Shown here: positions 18,268-29,166 of the stretch, piece by piece
Numbering within the stretch: the first letter of the stretch is position 1
How the letters are laid out: each line of letters begins with the position of its first letter
Assembly (NCBI RefSeq): GCF_000286835.2
Contig: NZ_AJYD02000038.1
Location: 1,197,253 to 1,261,252 of the forward strand
Reading direction: 5' to 3'
Origin: Enterovibrio norvegicus FF-33
Lineage (GTDB): Bacteria; Pseudomonadota; Gammaproteobacteria; Enterobacterales; Vibrionaceae
Length of the DNA stretch: 64,000 bases
Notes under the pieces: model-generated
Database searches by the model: none
Told to the model about the DNA's origin: nothing
The model's input: only the letters and a program-made list of their open reading frames with translations
Made by a program: the position numbers and the translations under genes

Positions 18268-19296
18268 TCAGCGAATGTCTTTTACTGAGCCGCGCTCCAT
18301 AAGCGCGGGGAAAAGACGTTTTGTTACGTTGTTTAGCGGTTTGCCATTCAGGATGTTCAATACGCCTTTTGCCGCTTCGCATGCCATCTCTTCCAGTGGG
18401 AAGTTAATAGTTGAAAGGCTCGGGGTCATGAATGGGCTGTATGCGTGGTTATCAAACCCGACGATGGAAATATCCTCACCGACTTTTAGGCCGCGATCAT
18501 GGCAAACGCCATATGCAGACAATGCGATGCTGTCGTTTAGGCAGAAAATGGCGGTAATCTCGTCATCCCTGTCCATCAGACGGCGGATTGCAGTGTCATT
18601 GCCATCGTGGTCGAAACGACCTTCAATCACTAAGTTTTGGTCGTATTCGATTTCGTATTTTGCTAGTGCGTTGCGATAACCTTGAAGGCGTTCACGGCTA
18701 TCAATTTTACTTAGCTGGCCAGTAATACAACCAATTCGGCGATGGCCATTTTTAATCAGATATTCTGTCGCAATATAGCCCCCCCATTCGTTATCCATGC
18801 AAATACATTGGTCCGAAATCTCAGGGATATAACGGTTCATCAGCATGGTAGCAGGGGTTTTCTCTACAATTTGCAGAATCTCAGCATCGCTGAGCATGTC
18901 AGATGTGAGCACTAAACCATCAATCTTTTTCGCATTTAAAAAGCGGATAGACTCTTGCTCTTCTTCATGCTGCTCATGACCACTCGTGATGATCAAATGG
19001 TAGTTTTTCTGTCGAACTATGCGTTCGACATGGTGCATCAAGGGGCCAAAATAAGGGCCATCAAATGTACCAACTAACATACCAATACTGTGCGAGCGGT
19101 TAGAGGCAAGTGCTTGTGCGAACGCATTGGGTTGATACCCTAAGGTTTCGATAGCCTCGAATACCTTAATACGGTTTTTCTCCTTCACTGACTCGTGGCC
19201 GTTTAGCGCACGCGATACAGTCGACTGAGAAACGTTCGCGAGTTCAGCCACCTCTTTTATGGTAATCAAATGATCTTCCTTAACGTACCCGTACAT
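18268..19296 (-). CDS. LacI-family transcriptional regulator of the oligosaccharide cluster
   Basis: The protein has the LacI helix-turn-helix ITIKEVAELANVSQSTVSRALNG and hinge helix NAFAQALAS, followed by a periplasmic-binding-like sugar domain (SIGMLVGTFDGPYFGPL, DGLVLTSD, EDISIVGFDN). The ATG at 19296 has GAGGG five bases before it. A TTG at 19269, with AAGGAAG upstream, would give the more typical short N-terminus MITIKEV. It converges on the cluster and is the obvious candidate to bind the two GCGC-centred palindromes and release them when a glucan-derived sugar binds. Confidence 0.85.
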   Translation of the reverse strand: MYGYVKEDHLITIKEVAELANVSQSTVSRALNGHESVKEKNRIKVFEAIETLGYQPNAFAQALASNRSHSIGMLVGTFDGPYFGPLMHHVERIVRQKNYHLIITSGHEQHEEEQESIRFLNAKKIDGLVLTSDMLSDAEILQIVEKTPATMLMNRYIPEISDQCICMDNEWGGYIATEYLIKNGHRRIGCITGQLSKIDSRERLQGYRNALAKYEIEYDQNLVIEGRFDHDGNDTAIRRLMDRDDEITAIFCLNDSIALSAYGVCHDRGLKVGEDISIVGFDNHAYSPFMTPSLSTINFPLEEMACEAAKGVLNILNGKPLNNVTKRLFPALMERGSVKDIR

Positions 19297-19675
19297 GCCC
19301 TCGTTTTATATTCGATACGAGACATGCCATAAAACACATTCACAAAGGCTTTTTGGAAAGCGATGAAGGTGAAAAGCGCAACATTCTAAACAGTTATCTA
19401 CCTCACAGCCTTATAAACAACGGCTTTGACGCGAGGCTCATACCAAATTACTTCCGAATGCAATCGGTAGTTGTGCCACGAATAACGCGTCATTTCTAGT
19501 TTGAAAGCGGTTGCATTATGTACAAATGCCCATTGTTAACACTTTTGATACCAACGTCTTTATAAAGTGGCGCTTTAAGGGGGCATTCTGGGAGTAAAAA
19601 AAAATATTTTGCATTCTACGTTGAGAAAATGTGAATTACGTCAAATAATTTAATACTCAGGAGGAGTGACTGACT
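19297..19675. other. Intergenic region between divergent genes
   Basis: This is 379 AT-rich bases between the LacI-type regulator and the alpha/beta hydrolase. They presumably hold both promoters. I found no copy of the 20-bp operator, only a weak GAAAGCGGTTGC near 19504. Confidence 0.5.
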
Positions 19676-20593
19676 ATGTCTGAAATGCTGCAACAGTATC
19701 CAATTATCAATGGGCGAGAGCTTCATGTTAGAACGTGGAACCCCGAAGGTGGGGAGACCGTGATTTGCTGGCACGGTTTAGCACGTAATAGCATCGACTT
19801 CGTCGCGCTTGGCGATGAACTGGCAGCGAAAGGCTATCGTGTTATCGCGCCTGATACGTTAGGCCGAGGCCTTTCGCAGTGGGCGGAATCCCCTAAAAAT
19901 GAGTATAGCTACGCCAACTATATTGATATGGCAGTCAAGTTGATGGACTTCTATCATTGCGACCGCGTGCACTGGGTAGGTACCAGTATGGGCGGGCTAA
20001 TTGGTATGTTGCTGGCCTCGAGCGATGACCAACGCCATCGCATTGGGTCACTAGTATTAAATGATATTGGGCCCGAAGTGCCTGCCGACGCTTTGAAGCG
20101 CATTATTCATTACGTGCAGAAACCGATTTCTTTTCGTCGTTACAGCGAGATTAACCAATACCTTCAAACCCTTTATCAACCTTTCGGACCGCATACCTCA
20201 CAGCAGTGGCAAACCATGATTTCAGCCTCGATCAGACGGTTGGATAACGGTCACTACACGACGCATTATGACCCCAATATTCTTGCTGGATATGATGAGA
20301 ATGCACCTGTATTGAATCTTTGGCGTCAATTTACCAAGCTAGGACAGCCAACGATGTTGATGCATGGTTTGCATTCCGACGTGCTCACTAAAGACATCGT
20401 TAAACGCATGCGCACAGTGCAGCCTGCGATGGCAGTGAATTACTATCTTGGCTGCGGTCATGCGCCCAATATGTTTTTTAAATCTTACCGGCAGGATGTG
20501 ATGCACTTTATCGAAAATCATTCTTTGCCACTTCAGCCGAATGAACGCGATATACAGCCAGCAGCCGATGAACAAAAACGAAACGCGGGTTAA
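19676..20593 (+). CDS. Alpha/beta hydrolase
   Basis: This 305-residue protein has the alpha/beta hydrolase order: oxyanion region WHGLARNS, nucleophile elbow GTSMGG, a late Asp in GLHSDV and a catalytic His in GCGHAPN. There is no signal peptide, so it is probably cytosolic. AGGAGG lies upstream of the ATG at somewhat long spacing. It converges on the agmatinase gene. The substrate cannot be inferred. Confidence 0.8.
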   Translation: MSEMLQQYPIINGRELHVRTWNPEGGETVICWHGLARNSIDFVALGDELAAKGYRVIAPDTLGRGLSQWAESPKNEYSYANYIDMAVKLMDFYHCDRVHWVGTSMGGLIGMLLASSDDQRHRIGSLVLNDIGPEVPADALKRIIHYVQKPISFRRYSEINQYLQTLYQPFGPHTSQQWQTMISASIRRLDNGHYTTHYDPNILAGYDENAPVLNLWRQFTKLGQPTMLMHGLHSDVLTKDIVKRMRTVQPAMAVNYYLGCGHAPNMFFKSYRQDVMHFIENHSLPLQPNERDIQPAADEQKRNAG

Positions 20594-20645
20594 CAATGAG
20601 GGGTGGAAACGCGCGTTCGTCGCAGCTGTTAACGGATATTTCTTA

Positions 20646-21560
20646 CTACTTCGATGCCCAAAGGTGAAGCAACTCTGTGGCGATGGTTGCTCCCGCCAAT
20701 GCGGTGATCTCTGAATGGTCAAAAGGTGGGCTCACTTCAACCACGTCCATTCCCACCAAATTGATACCACGCAATCCGCGTAGAATTCGTAGCGCTTTAT
20801 CAGAGGTCATGCCGCCGATCACTGGTGTGCCTGTGCCCGGGGCAAAGGCGGGATCTAAGCAGTCAATATCGAAAGTCAAATAGACAGGCTGGTTGCCCAC
20901 CAATGCTTTGACGTGGTTGGCAATATCCTCGGCGGACATATCAATGGCGGCTTCCGCGCAAATCACATTGAACGCGTGATTGTCTTTGTCATAATCGGTA
21001 CGGATCCCGATTTGTATCGAAGACGATGGGTCAATCAACCCTTCTCTCGGGGCGTGATAAAACATGGTGCCGTGATCGTAACGACTACCTTGGCTGTAGG
21101 TATCTGTGTGTGCGTCGAAATGGATCAATGCCATTTGACCATATTTGGCATAGTGGGCGCGAAGCAGGGGGAGTGTCACAAAGTGGTCACCGCCAAGCGT
21201 TAGTAAGGCTTTGTCAGAGGCTAGAATTTGACTTGCCGCGTCCGTTGCCATAGCAACGAAGTTTTCACTGTCACCACAGGTAAAGACCAGATCTCCGGCG
21301 TCAACAATATTGCATCGATCTCTAAGATCAAACGGCCAAGGATAACGAAAACCCTCCCATGCAAGATTCACCGATGCGCGTCTTACCGCATCTGGGCCCA
21401 AGCGTGCACCCGATCGCCCCGTTGTCGCCATGTCATAAGGCATCCCTAAAATGACGATATCCGCTTCCGTCTCGGTGGGATCGTTGACCATGGGGAGACG
21501 GAGAAACGAGTAGGGATTGGAATAAAGGGAGTCATCTTTTCTCGAAAATACGTTTTCCAT
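20646..21560 (-). CDS. speB: Agmatinase/ureohydrolase family protein
   Basis: The 304-residue protein has the binuclear Mn sites of ureohydrolases: [15 protein letters not shown] and [17 protein letters not shown]. The GMPYD and [10 protein letters not shown] segments and the length match agmatinase, which splits agmatine to putrescine and urea. No arginine decarboxylase is adjacent. Guanidinobutyrase and related ureohydrolases have the same motifs, so the substrate is likely but not certain. Confidence 0.8.
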   Translation of the reverse strand: MENVFSRKDDSLYSNPYSFLRLPMVNDPTETEADIVILGMPYDMATTGRSGARLGPDAVRRASVNLAWEGFRYPWPFDLRDRCNIVDAGDLVFTCGDSENFVAMATDAASQILASDKALLTLGGDHFVTLPLLRAHYAKYGQMALIHFDAHTDTYSQGSRYDHGTMFYHAPREGLIDPSSSIQIGIRTDYDKDNHAFNVICAEAAIDMSAEDIANHVKALVGNQPVYLTFDIDCLDPAFAPGTGTPVIGGMTSDKALRILRGLRGINLVGMDVVEVSPPFDHSEITALAGATIATELLHLWASK

Positions 21561-21844
21561 TGTCGCCTCTTTTTCACGTTCGTGCGCTTTTGTTAAAGCG
21601 CAATTGGGTCAGGCGCGATAACCATTACTTATCAAGTAAACGCGTGCCTTTCTTCAAGGTAGCAGCAAGGAGAAAATGCTTTGTCTATTTTCTGCGGCAG
21701 TCAGCCATTGTTTGTAATAAAGCGATGGGACTGCAACAAACTGTGATTCCATTCGGTTTGTTGTCCGGTGAATAGAAACCTTCACCATGATGTCTTGAAT
21801 AGTGGTCTATACAGAGTGCAGAACTTTCACATTGAGGGAATATC

Positions 21845-22972
21845 ATGGCGACAACACGTAGAAAGAAAAAACCGACAGTTTGCTTAGTGCTTCAAGGCGG
21901 TGGCGCACTCGGTGCTTACCATATTGGTGCGTATCAGGCGCTTGAAGAAGCAGGGTTTACACCTGATTGGTTTGCGGGGATTTCTATTGGCGCGCTAAAC
22001 GCTGCGATTCTTGCGGGGAATGCGCCAGAGCAACGACTGACTAAACTTGAGCAATTTTGGGAGCGCATATCACGCCCCGGCACAGACATTGATATACCGC
22101 CTGTGATGGCGCAAACATTCAATAATGCGAGCGCACAGCAGGCATTATTGTTTGGTCAGCCTGATTTTTTCACACCGCGCCCGATTAGCCCTTTACTTGC
22201 TCCTCCAGGTGAAGGCGCAACCAGCTTTTATGACACAACACCGTTGTTTTCCACGTTGAGCGATCTAGCTGATTTTGATCTGATCAATAAAGGTGAAGCG
22301 CGTTTGACCGTTGGTGCAACCAGTGTGACTAATGGCGACTTGGTTTACTTTGATAGCCGTACTGACACGATTGAACCTGCGCACGCAGTCGCCAGTGGCT
22401 CATTGCCTCCCGGTTTTCCCGCCACCAAAGTGGGAGATGATTATTACTGGGATGGCGGTGTGGTTTCCAATACACCATTGAACGGCATTCTTGACTTGGC
22501 AGGCGATGACGAATTGCTGATCTTTATGGTGGATTTGTGGAATCCGAAAGGTGAGTTGCCTCAAACCATGAACGAAGTCTTATGGCGAGAGAAAGAAATT
22601 CAATACGCGAGCAGAACCAGTGAACATATTGAGGCACTGGTGGCCAAGCGCAATCTCGATCATTTGCTGACTAAAGCCCCAGAACTCTTAACCAGCAAGG
22701 ACGTACCAGCGGCGACCAGCCTTAAGGCGGATAATAAAATTGATATCGTGCATATTACATTTGATCCGATACAAGGCCATATCGCACTGAGTGATACCGA
22801 GTTTTCCCGCCGTTCCATTCGTCTGCGCCGTGAAAGTGGTTACACAGATATGAAGCAAGCGTTGGAAGCGTCTCCTTGGACGCAGCCAAACGAAGGTTTA
22901 CCTGCTCATGTTCACCGTCGTCAATGTCATGGCGGATGGCTGGAAAAAAAGAAGCTAGATAAAGTGTCGTAG
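21845..22972 (+). CDS. Patatin-like phospholipase
   Basis: The 375-residue protein has the patatin oxyanion loop GGGALGAYHIGAYQAL, nucleophile motif GISIG and catalytic Asp motif DGGVVSN, giving a Ser-Asp dyad lipid acyl hydrolase. The C-terminal third, with basic motifs such as RRSIRLRRESGYTDMKQAL, fits the DUF3734 extension common in bacterial patatins. It is cytosolic or membrane-peripheral. GAGGGAATATC precedes the ATG, and the gene ends at a terminator shared with the convergent chemoreceptor. Confidence 0.87.
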   Translation: MATTRRKKKPTVCLVLQGGGALGAYHIGAYQALEEAGFTPDWFAGISIGALNAAILAGNAPEQRLTKLEQFWERISRPGTDIDIPPVMAQTFNNASAQQALLFGQPDFFTPRPISPLLAPPGEGATSFYDTTPLFSTLSDLADFDLINKGEARLTVGATSVTNGDLVYFDSRTDTIEPAHAVASGSLPPGFPATKVGDDYYWDGGVVSNTPLNGILDLAGDDELLIFMVDLWNPKGELPQTMNEVLWREKEIQYASRTSEHIEALVAKRNLDHLLTKAPELLTSKDVPAATSLKADNKIDIVHITFDPIQGHIALSDTEFSRRSIRLRRESGYTDMKQALEASPWTQPNEGLPAHVHRRQCHGGWLEKKKLDKVS

Positions 22973-23029
22973 AAAAAAAACTGCGGTAGTTCAACGTGCA
23001 GTTTCTAGTATAAAAACAGTATAAAACGC

Positions 23030-23054
23030 AAAAAGCCCCGGTCTCGGGGCTTTT
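23030..23054. terminator. Bidirectional Rho-independent terminator
   Basis: AAAAAGCCCCG and CGGGGCTTTT with a GTCT loop, between the convergent patatin and chemoreceptor genes. Confidence 0.9.
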
Positions 23055-23100
23055 CACTTTCTCACACAGGCAGTGGAGGAACGAAGTGTGAAAAATTCGG

Positions 23101-24735
23101 TTAAGCGGGCGCAGACACTTTAAAGCGTCCCACAGAACGCCTAAATTGACTCACAAGGCCGTTTACCTCGCGTGCCGAACCTTGTACATCAAACGCGGAT
23201 TGGTGGTTGTTTGTTGCCATGTCAGCGATGTCTTGAATCCGTCTTGCCAGTTCTTGGTTCGCGCTGGATTGCTCATGTAGCGATCGCGACACTTCTTCAA
23301 TGATATTGATGAGATCTTGCGATTTCTGGTGCATTTCACGCACAGATTGCTCGGCGGAGTGGGTTTGCGACATATTGTCATTGACCACAAGCACACTGTC
23401 TTCAATATGGCTGACCGTGGCTTCAATACCTGAGCGCAATTCCTGAATCGTGGACGCTATTTGTTTGGTCGAATCTGACGTGCGTACCGCGAGGTTTCGT
23501 ACTTCATCGGCAACAACAGCAAAACCACGTCCTTGATCGCCAGCGCGCGCCGCCTCTATTGCCGCATTCAACGCGAGAAGGTTGGTTTGCTCAGCCACAT
23601 CGTTAATGACGCTGATAATGCCTTCAATCTCTTTCGAGTGTTGATCAAGTTCCGAAACGGCACTGCTAGAGCGCTGAGATTTCTCCGACATTTGGTCCAT
23701 GTTTGCAATGGTTTGGCGCATGTTGGTGGCACCTTGCTGCGCTTGAATACCACTTTCGTCAGAGAGCGACTTCATTTTGTCCGCATCATGGGAAATGGTA
23801 TTAATGCTGGCAGAGAACTCTTCCACCAAGGCCGCGATACTGCCTGTGTCTTCAGATTGACGGGTGGATGCCCCAACAATGTGGTCTGAAAGATCTTCCA
23901 GTTTCGCGACTTCATTATTCAGCTGATTTGCACCAGACGCGATACTCGTTAGCGTTTCTTCAAAGGCATTCATCAAGTTGTTAAATGCGCGGCCAAGATC
24001 GGTGATTTCATTTTTGCCTCTTGGGCGAAAGCGAACAGTGAGATCAAGATTTTTTTCCGCGCTTTGCAGCAGGTTTTTCAAGTTATTGATCGGCGTTGTG
24101 ATGCTATTAGCAATCGTAAAAGAGATAGCCATCAATACTGCGGCGATAGCGGCGACTAACAACAATAAGCGGCGAACATCTTGATAAAATACTGTATCGA
24201 CGTCATCCACATACAAGCCTGTATTTAATACCCATCCCCAAGGTGTAAAGGGAAGGGAATAGGCCACTTTGGGATAAGGCGTATCGTCTCGTCCTGCTTT
24301 TTTCCAATGGTACTGCACGAAGCCACCCCCGTTTTTTGCCACTTCCACTTGATCTCTGATGATATGAACGCCGTTTACATCTTTCAAATCAGCCAGATTC
24401 TTACCAATCAGATTGGTCGCGATAGGGTGGTGAACCATGTCCGAGTTCATGCTGTAAATCATGAAGTAGCCATTTTCGCCGTAGCGCATGGCATCAAGCG
24501 CGTTGACTGACTGTTGCTTGGCTTCCTCCATGCTGATATCACCGGATTGCGCTTGTTGATAAAGCCGTGTGACCAAGGTCTCCGCTGTTTCGACAAGTAC
24601 TTGGATCTGATTCTTACGTTCTTCCAGCATGTTGTCTCGTTTCACGACAAGGGTAATCGTCGTGACTGAAACCAAAGACAGCACCGCAATGGCAATGATT
24701 AATGACAATCGTTGCCGAATGGACAAGGCATTCAT
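23101..24735 (-). CDS. Methyl-accepting chemotaxis protein, single-Cache type
   Basis: The 544-residue receptor has an N-terminal membrane helix (~8-28), a periplasmic sCache_2-like domain (~30-185, with [14 protein letters not shown] and [14 protein letters not shown]), a second helix (~188-210), a HAMP domain and a cytoplasmic signalling hairpin. Its tip reads [20 protein letters not shown] and binds CheA/CheW. Small-molecule ligands such as carboxylates are usual for this sensor type, but none can be assigned. It is monocistronic. Confidence 0.92.
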   Translation of the reverse strand: MNALSIRQRLSLIIAIAVLSLVSVTTITLVVKRDNMLEERKNQIQVLVETAETLVTRLYQQAQSGDISMEEAKQQSVNALDAMRYGENGYFMIYSMNSDMVHHPIATNLIGKNLADLKDVNGVHIIRDQVEVAKNGGGFVQYHWKKAGRDDTPYPKVAYSLPFTPWGWVLNTGLYVDDVDTVFYQDVRRLLLLVAAIAAVLMAISFTIANSITTPINNLKNLLQSAEKNLDLTVRFRPRGKNEITDLGRAFNNLMNAFEETLTSIASGANQLNNEVAKLEDLSDHIVGASTRQSEDTGSIAALVEEFSASINTISHDADKMKSLSDESGIQAQQGATNMRQTIANMDQMSEKSQRSSSAVSELDQHSKEIEGIISVINDVAEQTNLLALNAAIEAARAGDQGRGFAVVADEVRNLAVRTSDSTKQIASTIQELRSGIEATVSHIEDSVLVVNDNMSQTHSAEQSVREMHQKSQDLINIIEEVSRSLHEQSSANQELARRIQDIADMATNNHQSAFDVQGSAREVNGLVSQFRRSVGRFKVSAPA

Positions 24736-25241
24736 GATTTCCTTCCTTAAATGATATTTAACTCATTAAATAAAATGAAAATTATCTGCCATGAGTCTAG
24801 CAATTCGCGTCAATGCTGCTCGGTTTTCATACAGGTGTTTAAACGGTAAAAGCACGTGATAGAGAAAGTGTTTTTCGTCTATTAAAATAGGCATCAAGAA
24901 AAACAAAGGGCTGGCGAGTCATGGTTAACGAAATTATTCACCACATGAATTTTTTGTTGCGAATTATCTCATCTCAAATATGTGAACTGGTACGGTTTGG
25001 CATGTAGAGAAAGAGGCGAAATTTGGGAGGGGAAAGGCAATTTCGTAACAAGACATGGGGCAATAAGTAAGCGATAAGTAAGAGATAAGTGAATGGGAAG
25101 AGTGAGATAGGAATAGGCGCTAAGGGAACTAAGCATTAACCCTATAAAAAAAGCGTGCTTATCACGTTTGGCTATATCCGTGCTGCAATGATTGGTTTAG
25201 ACTACCGCCCTCTTTACCCATGTGAACCGAGGTAATCATCA
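24736..25241. other. Gene-free region
   Basis: These 506 bases lie between the divergent chemoreceptor and yjdM genes. They contain short GATAAGTAAG-type repeats near 25066-25092 and presumably both promoters. No gene or structured element was found. Confidence 0.5.
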
Positions 25242-25577
25242 ATGTCTCTACCAAATTGCCCACAGTGCAACTCTGAATACACCTACGAAGATGGCGCACT
25301 ATATGTCTGCCCTGAGTGTGGTAACGAGTGGTCACAAGATGCATCTGCTGATGCTGACGACGTTAAAATCATCAAAGATTCTAACGGTAACGTCCTGCAA
25401 GATGGTGACACAGTCACAGTCATCAAAGACCTGAAGGTGAAGGGTTCTTCACTGGTGGTTAAAGTGGGTACGAAAGTTAAAAACATCCGCCTGGTAGACG
25501 GTGACCACGACATCGATTGTAAAATCGACGGTGTTGGCGCGATGAAGCTGAAATCTGAGTTCGTGAAAAAAGTGTAA
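25242..25577 (+). CDS. yjdM: YjdM/PhnA-like zinc-ribbon protein
   Basis: The 111-residue protein has an N-terminal zinc ribbon ([21 protein letters not shown]) and the beta-barrel C-terminal domain of the YjdM family, once called PhnA. Length and ending match E. coli YjdM closely. Despite the name, no phosphonate genes are nearby and the molecular role is unclear. GAGGTAATC precedes the ATG, and a terminator follows. Confidence 0.92.
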   Translation: MSLPNCPQCNSEYTYEDGALYVCPECGNEWSQDASADADDVKIIKDSNGNVLQDGDTVTVIKDLKVKGSSLVVKVGTKVKNIRLVDGDHDIDCKIDGVGAMKLKSEFVKKV

Positions 25578-25595
25578 TCCACACAACATTAACTG

Positions 25596-25637
25596 AAAAA
25601 GCCGCGCCTTGACGTAAATTCAAAGCGCGGCTTTTTT
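25596..25637 (+). terminator. Rho-independent terminator
   Basis: AAAAAGCCGCGC pairs with GCGCGGCTTTTTT across a loop of about 17 bases, after the yjdM gene. Confidence 0.85.
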
Positions 25638-25781
25638 GTCTCTGCTGTTTTATCCCGGTTGAGTTTACCCACTGATTCGTACCGGCGACTTGCCTTTATT
25701 GGCGTTGGTTAATATCGTCAAGAGTGAACGATTCTTATCGAGACTCGTATTGGAAGGTAAATCAAACACGCTGGAGGCATT

Positions 25782-27137
25782 GTGGCTGGGTACGATAACG
25801 GAAAAGACGGTAAGAAAATTCCTAGTAATAGACTCAGCCGCGTCGGCATGTTCGGTTCTGTGGTCACCAAAGTCGCCACCAACATGGCCGCTGAAGGTGC
25901 CAAGCAATTCTTATCGGGTAAACGCCCTTCAGCGAAAGATTTGCTGCTGACCCCCAAAAATATTTCCAGCATTACCAACCAACTCGCGCAACTTCGCGGC
26001 GCGGCCATGAAGGTTGGGCAATTGCTGAGTATGGATGCGGGAGATGCGCTACCCAAAGAGCTTACTGACATTCTTGCCAAACTGCGTTCCGATGCAGCCC
26101 CAATGCCTGCAAAACAATTGGCGTCGGTGTTGGAAACTGAATGGGGGAAAACCTGGCAACAGCACTTCATTTCATTCACGTTCAAACCCGTTGCGGCCGC
26201 TTCTATTGGGCAAGTCCACTTTGCGTATGGTGATGATGCCTCAGAACTGGCCATTAAAGTGCAGTACCCCGGCATCAAAAAAAGCATCAGCAGCGATGTA
26301 GACAATGTTGTTACTCTGCTGCGTTTGACCGGTTTAGTGCCGAAAGAAGTGGATTACAAAAGCCTGTTAGATGAAGCGAAAAAGCAGCTTCATGATGAAG
26401 CTAACTACGAACTCGAAGCGGAAATGGGCGACACCTTTTATCAACTACTCAAAGATGACAACCGTTTCATCGTGCCCAAAGTCTATAAAGAACTCACTAC
26501 GCCTTCCATTCTGACCATGAGCTTTGAACAAGGCGAGGCGATCGAGAACTTGCAAGATTTACCTCAAGTGGCGCGGGATAATTTGGTGACTAACTTGTTT
26601 GAGCTTCTGTTTAAAGAAGCGTTCCAATTCAAACTGGTACAGACTGACCCTAACTTCGCCAATTATCTTTATCAAAAAGAAAGTGGGAAAATCGTGCTAC
26701 TCGATTTCGGCGCGACGCGACGTTACGGTGATGCGATCAGCGAGGGTTATCAAAAACTGCTGACATGCGCTGTGAACAACGACAAAGATGGTGTGTCAGA
26801 TGCCATGGCACACATCGGATTTTTCAGTAACCATATCTTCCCCGAGCAAAAAGCCGCGGTGGTGAACATGGTGATGATCGCTTGCGAGCCGATCCAATAT
26901 GACGGCGACTACGACTTCGGCAACACTGACCTCGGCAGTCGTATTCACGAAGCAGGCATGGCACTGAGCATGGAGCAAGGCTATTGGCACACCCCGCCAG
27001 CCGATGCATTGTTTCTGCACCGAAAAATCGGCGGCCTGTTTCTACTTGCCGCACGGCTAAACGCCAAAGTGAATTTGCGAGAAGTCTTTAAACCGTTTCA
27101 ATGGGAAACCCCGCCAACGTGCAAGCGAGCAGGTTAG
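25782..27137 (+). CDS. ABC1/AarF/UbiB-family atypical kinase
   Basis: The 451-residue protein has the ABC1 hallmarks: the KxGQ motif in RGAAMKVGQLLSMD, an Ala-rich loop AAASIGQVH, the invariant Lys in LAIKVQYPG, the catalytic region QTDPNFANYL and the metal-binding DFG in VLLDFGATR. It lacks the C-terminal membrane helices of UbiB and is closer to soluble ABC1 paralogues. UbiB-type members support ubiquinone or lipid metabolism. The GTG start follows GGAGG at suitable spacing. Confidence 0.87.
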   Translation: MAGYDNGKDGKKIPSNRLSRVGMFGSVVTKVATNMAAEGAKQFLSGKRPSAKDLLLTPKNISSITNQLAQLRGAAMKVGQLLSMDAGDALPKELTDILAKLRSDAAPMPAKQLASVLETEWGKTWQQHFISFTFKPVAAASIGQVHFAYGDDASELAIKVQYPGIKKSISSDVDNVVTLLRLTGLVPKEVDYKSLLDEAKKQLHDEANYELEAEMGDTFYQLLKDDNRFIVPKVYKELTTPSILTMSFEQGEAIENLQDLPQVARDNLVTNLFELLFKEAFQFKLVQTDPNFANYLYQKESGKIVLLDFGATRRYGDAISEGYQKLLTCAVNNDKDGVSDAMAHIGFFSNHIFPEQKAAVVNMVMIACEPIQYDGDYDFGNTDLGSRIHEAGMALSMEQGYWHTPPADALFLHRKIGGLFLLAARLNAKVNLREVFKPFQWETPPTCKRAG

Positions 27138-27269
27138 GTGCGAAAGCAACCAAGCATTTAAAATTACAGGCTTAGGGTCATACTTTTGATCACCCTCTTT
27201 TGAAAATTAGGGTGGGTAGGAGTAAAAGCGAAGTAACGTTTACCCAAGTTCATACAAAGGACAGCCTGT

Positions 27270-27905
27270 ATGCCAAGCCGCATTTATAAACATCTCGAAA
27301 CCCTTTGGGATTATCACCAACTTGGCCATGCTCCTCAGCCTTCAGATTGCATCTTCATTCTTGGCAGCAACGACGTACGCGTCGCGGAATATGCCGCTGC
27401 ACTTTATCGCCAAGGCTTCGCACCTTACGTGATGGTATCCGGCGGATTTGGGCGATTCACTAAAGATGAATTCGACAAAACCGAAGCGGAAACCTTTGCC
27501 GACGTCCTCATGGACGAAGGCGTACCAGAATCCGCAATTATTCTAGAAACCAAGGCCACGAACACTGGCGAAAATGTCTCTTTCGGGTATCAAGTCATGC
27601 TCGAAAAAGGGCATGATTTCAAACGTTTTTTATTGGTTCAAAAGCCCTTCATGGAACGTCGCGCTTACGCCACTTTCGTTAAACAGTGGCCGGGTCAATA
27701 CAACAGGGCGTTAGTCACTTCACCGCCGCTCTCGCTGGTGGAATACCCAACAGACAACATTCCCTTTGATAGGGTGGTAGAAGCCACGCTGGCAGACTTC
27801 GAACGCGTAAGAGATTACCCCGCCCAAGGCTATCAAATTGAACAAACTATTCCTGCGCATGTTACTGCTGCTTATGATGAGATTAAAAAACAGGGGTTGT
27901 GGTGA
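27270..27905 (+). CDS. YdcF-like DUF218 protein
   Basis: The 211-residue protein has the ElyC/SanA/YdcF fold signatures: CIFILGSND, the VMVSGGFG loop, acid residues in DVLMDEGVPESAIILETKATNTGEN and VQKPFMERRAYATF. There is no N-terminal membrane anchor, so it resembles cytosolic YdcF more than ElyC. YdcF binds S-adenosylmethionine, with unknown function. AAAGGA lies before the ATG. Confidence 0.8.
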   Translation: MPSRIYKHLETLWDYHQLGHAPQPSDCIFILGSNDVRVAEYAAALYRQGFAPYVMVSGGFGRFTKDEFDKTEAETFADVLMDEGVPESAIILETKATNTGENVSFGYQVMLEKGHDFKRFLLVQKPFMERRAYATFVKQWPGQYNRALVTSPPLSLVEYPTDNIPFDRVVEATLADFERVRDYPAQGYQIEQTIPAHVTAAYDEIKKQGLW

Positions 27906-28390
27906 GAGCAGTGGGTAATTCGCTGGCATAACAACCTTAAAAATACCGGTTCGATCAGTGTGGTGAGCCATAGCGTTGATCGAACACTTCTCCACGCTTG
28001 AAAAGCCGGTGACATGCTTACCATTTAACCTATTTCCTAACAATCTAATAAATATAGAGTAAAAGCTTGAAGGTGATTCAAAGTGCAACGAGAGCCCGTC
28101 GTGTTTCTTGAACATTGTGATATGTTTAGTTTCATAAATAGGGCGAAGATGGCTGATTTCTCGTCGTTTTGATTTTTCCGGAGACATTCATGCGTTGTGG
28201 TAAATATATTTTTGAATCAAAGGGAAGTAGTCTTTTAAAGGCAATAGCTTGTTGTTAGTGGGTGCAATGGTGCGTTTTAATACACCGTTTTAATGTCTAG
28301 TAAATGTGATGGTGCGAGAGCGTATTAATAGAGGTTTAACGATATAGTGTAATATTAAAATGGAGTTTTGTTTATTACAGGAGGTTTGAC
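27906..28390. other. AT-rich gene-free region before prepilin
   Basis: These 485 bases become clearly AT-rich after about 28190, matching the prepilin gene that follows and unlike the flanking genes. This hints at acquired DNA. No gene or clear regulatory site was found. Confidence 0.5.
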
Positions 28391-28873
28391 ATTTTAAAGG
28401 GTCCACGAGGGTTTACATTAATAGAATTGATAATGGTTATAATTCTATTAGGGGTTGTATCCGTGACAGCACTGCCGAAATTTTTTGATATGAAAAGTAA
28501 CGCAAGAACGGCATCTCTTAAGGCTGTAAAAGGGACGATGAGAACTGCAGTCGATTTTACTTATAGTAAATCTGCAATTAAAGGCAATCACAATTTAACT
28601 GCTGGATCAGATGTTTATGTTGAAATAAACGGGAACCCTGTCTCAATAAAATTTGGAACTCCGCTTGCCAATTATGACGGTGATAAAGGTAGTTGGGATG
28701 ATTTGATTCACTTAGATTACGAGGTGTTTTCAACTAAAATAGTGTCGGGGCATTTTGTTGTTTTTCTTAAGGGAAGCGCGGTTCCAATTAGCCTAAATGA
28801 CGAATGCATTGTTCTCTATAAGCAAGCGAATAAAATTGAAAACCCTCCAAAAATTAAAGTAAATGGTTGTTAA
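28391..28873 (+). CDS. Type IV prepilin, MshA-like, with apparent ATT start
   Basis: The frame shows a prepilin peptidase site: a short leader ILKGPRG, then FTLIELIMVIILLGVVSVTALPKFFD, with cleavage expected after Gly7 and Glu at mature position 5. No ATG, GTG or TTG lies in frame before the leader, while a perfect AGGAGG at 28379-28384 stands six bases before ATT at 28391; that ATT is therefore the best start. The TTG at 28427 falls inside the conserved helix. The mature 153-residue pilin has a Cys pair (ECIVLY and NGC at the end), as in MshA-type pilins. No assembly genes are nearby, so it must use a system encoded elsewhere. Confidence 0.75.
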   Translation: MLKGPRGFTLIELIMVIILLGVVSVTALPKFFDMKSNARTASLKAVKGTMRTAVDFTYSKSAIKGNHNLTAGSDVYVEINGNPVSIKFGTPLANYDGDKGSWDDLIHLDYEVFSTKIVSGHFVVFLKGSAVPISLNDECIVLYKQANKIENPPKIKVNGC

Positions 28874-29166
28874 TTACAAGAGGGTATTGATATGCACATG
28901 AATAGTATTTTAAAGAGATGAAAATTCGTCCGCGTTTCGACCCGTTATATAATGTTACCCAGCAATGTTTCCTGTTTGATCTTGGCATATACATCAAAAG
29001 GATGGTTAGGTCGAAAAGTCAATTCTAATAGCTTTCTTGTTAATGCCCAGATGCCACAATATACAGTTGAGACAAAGATGGAATCCTCGGGTGTTTCTGT
29101 TGACACCTCGCATGTCTATCCTCTTTAAGGGGAGACCATGCGATTGGTTCTGAGTTGGGAGTGAAA

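Noticed and set aside
25066-25092. Short GATAAGTAAG-type repeats
   Set aside because: Too short and irregular to be a CRISPR, iteron or other defined array.
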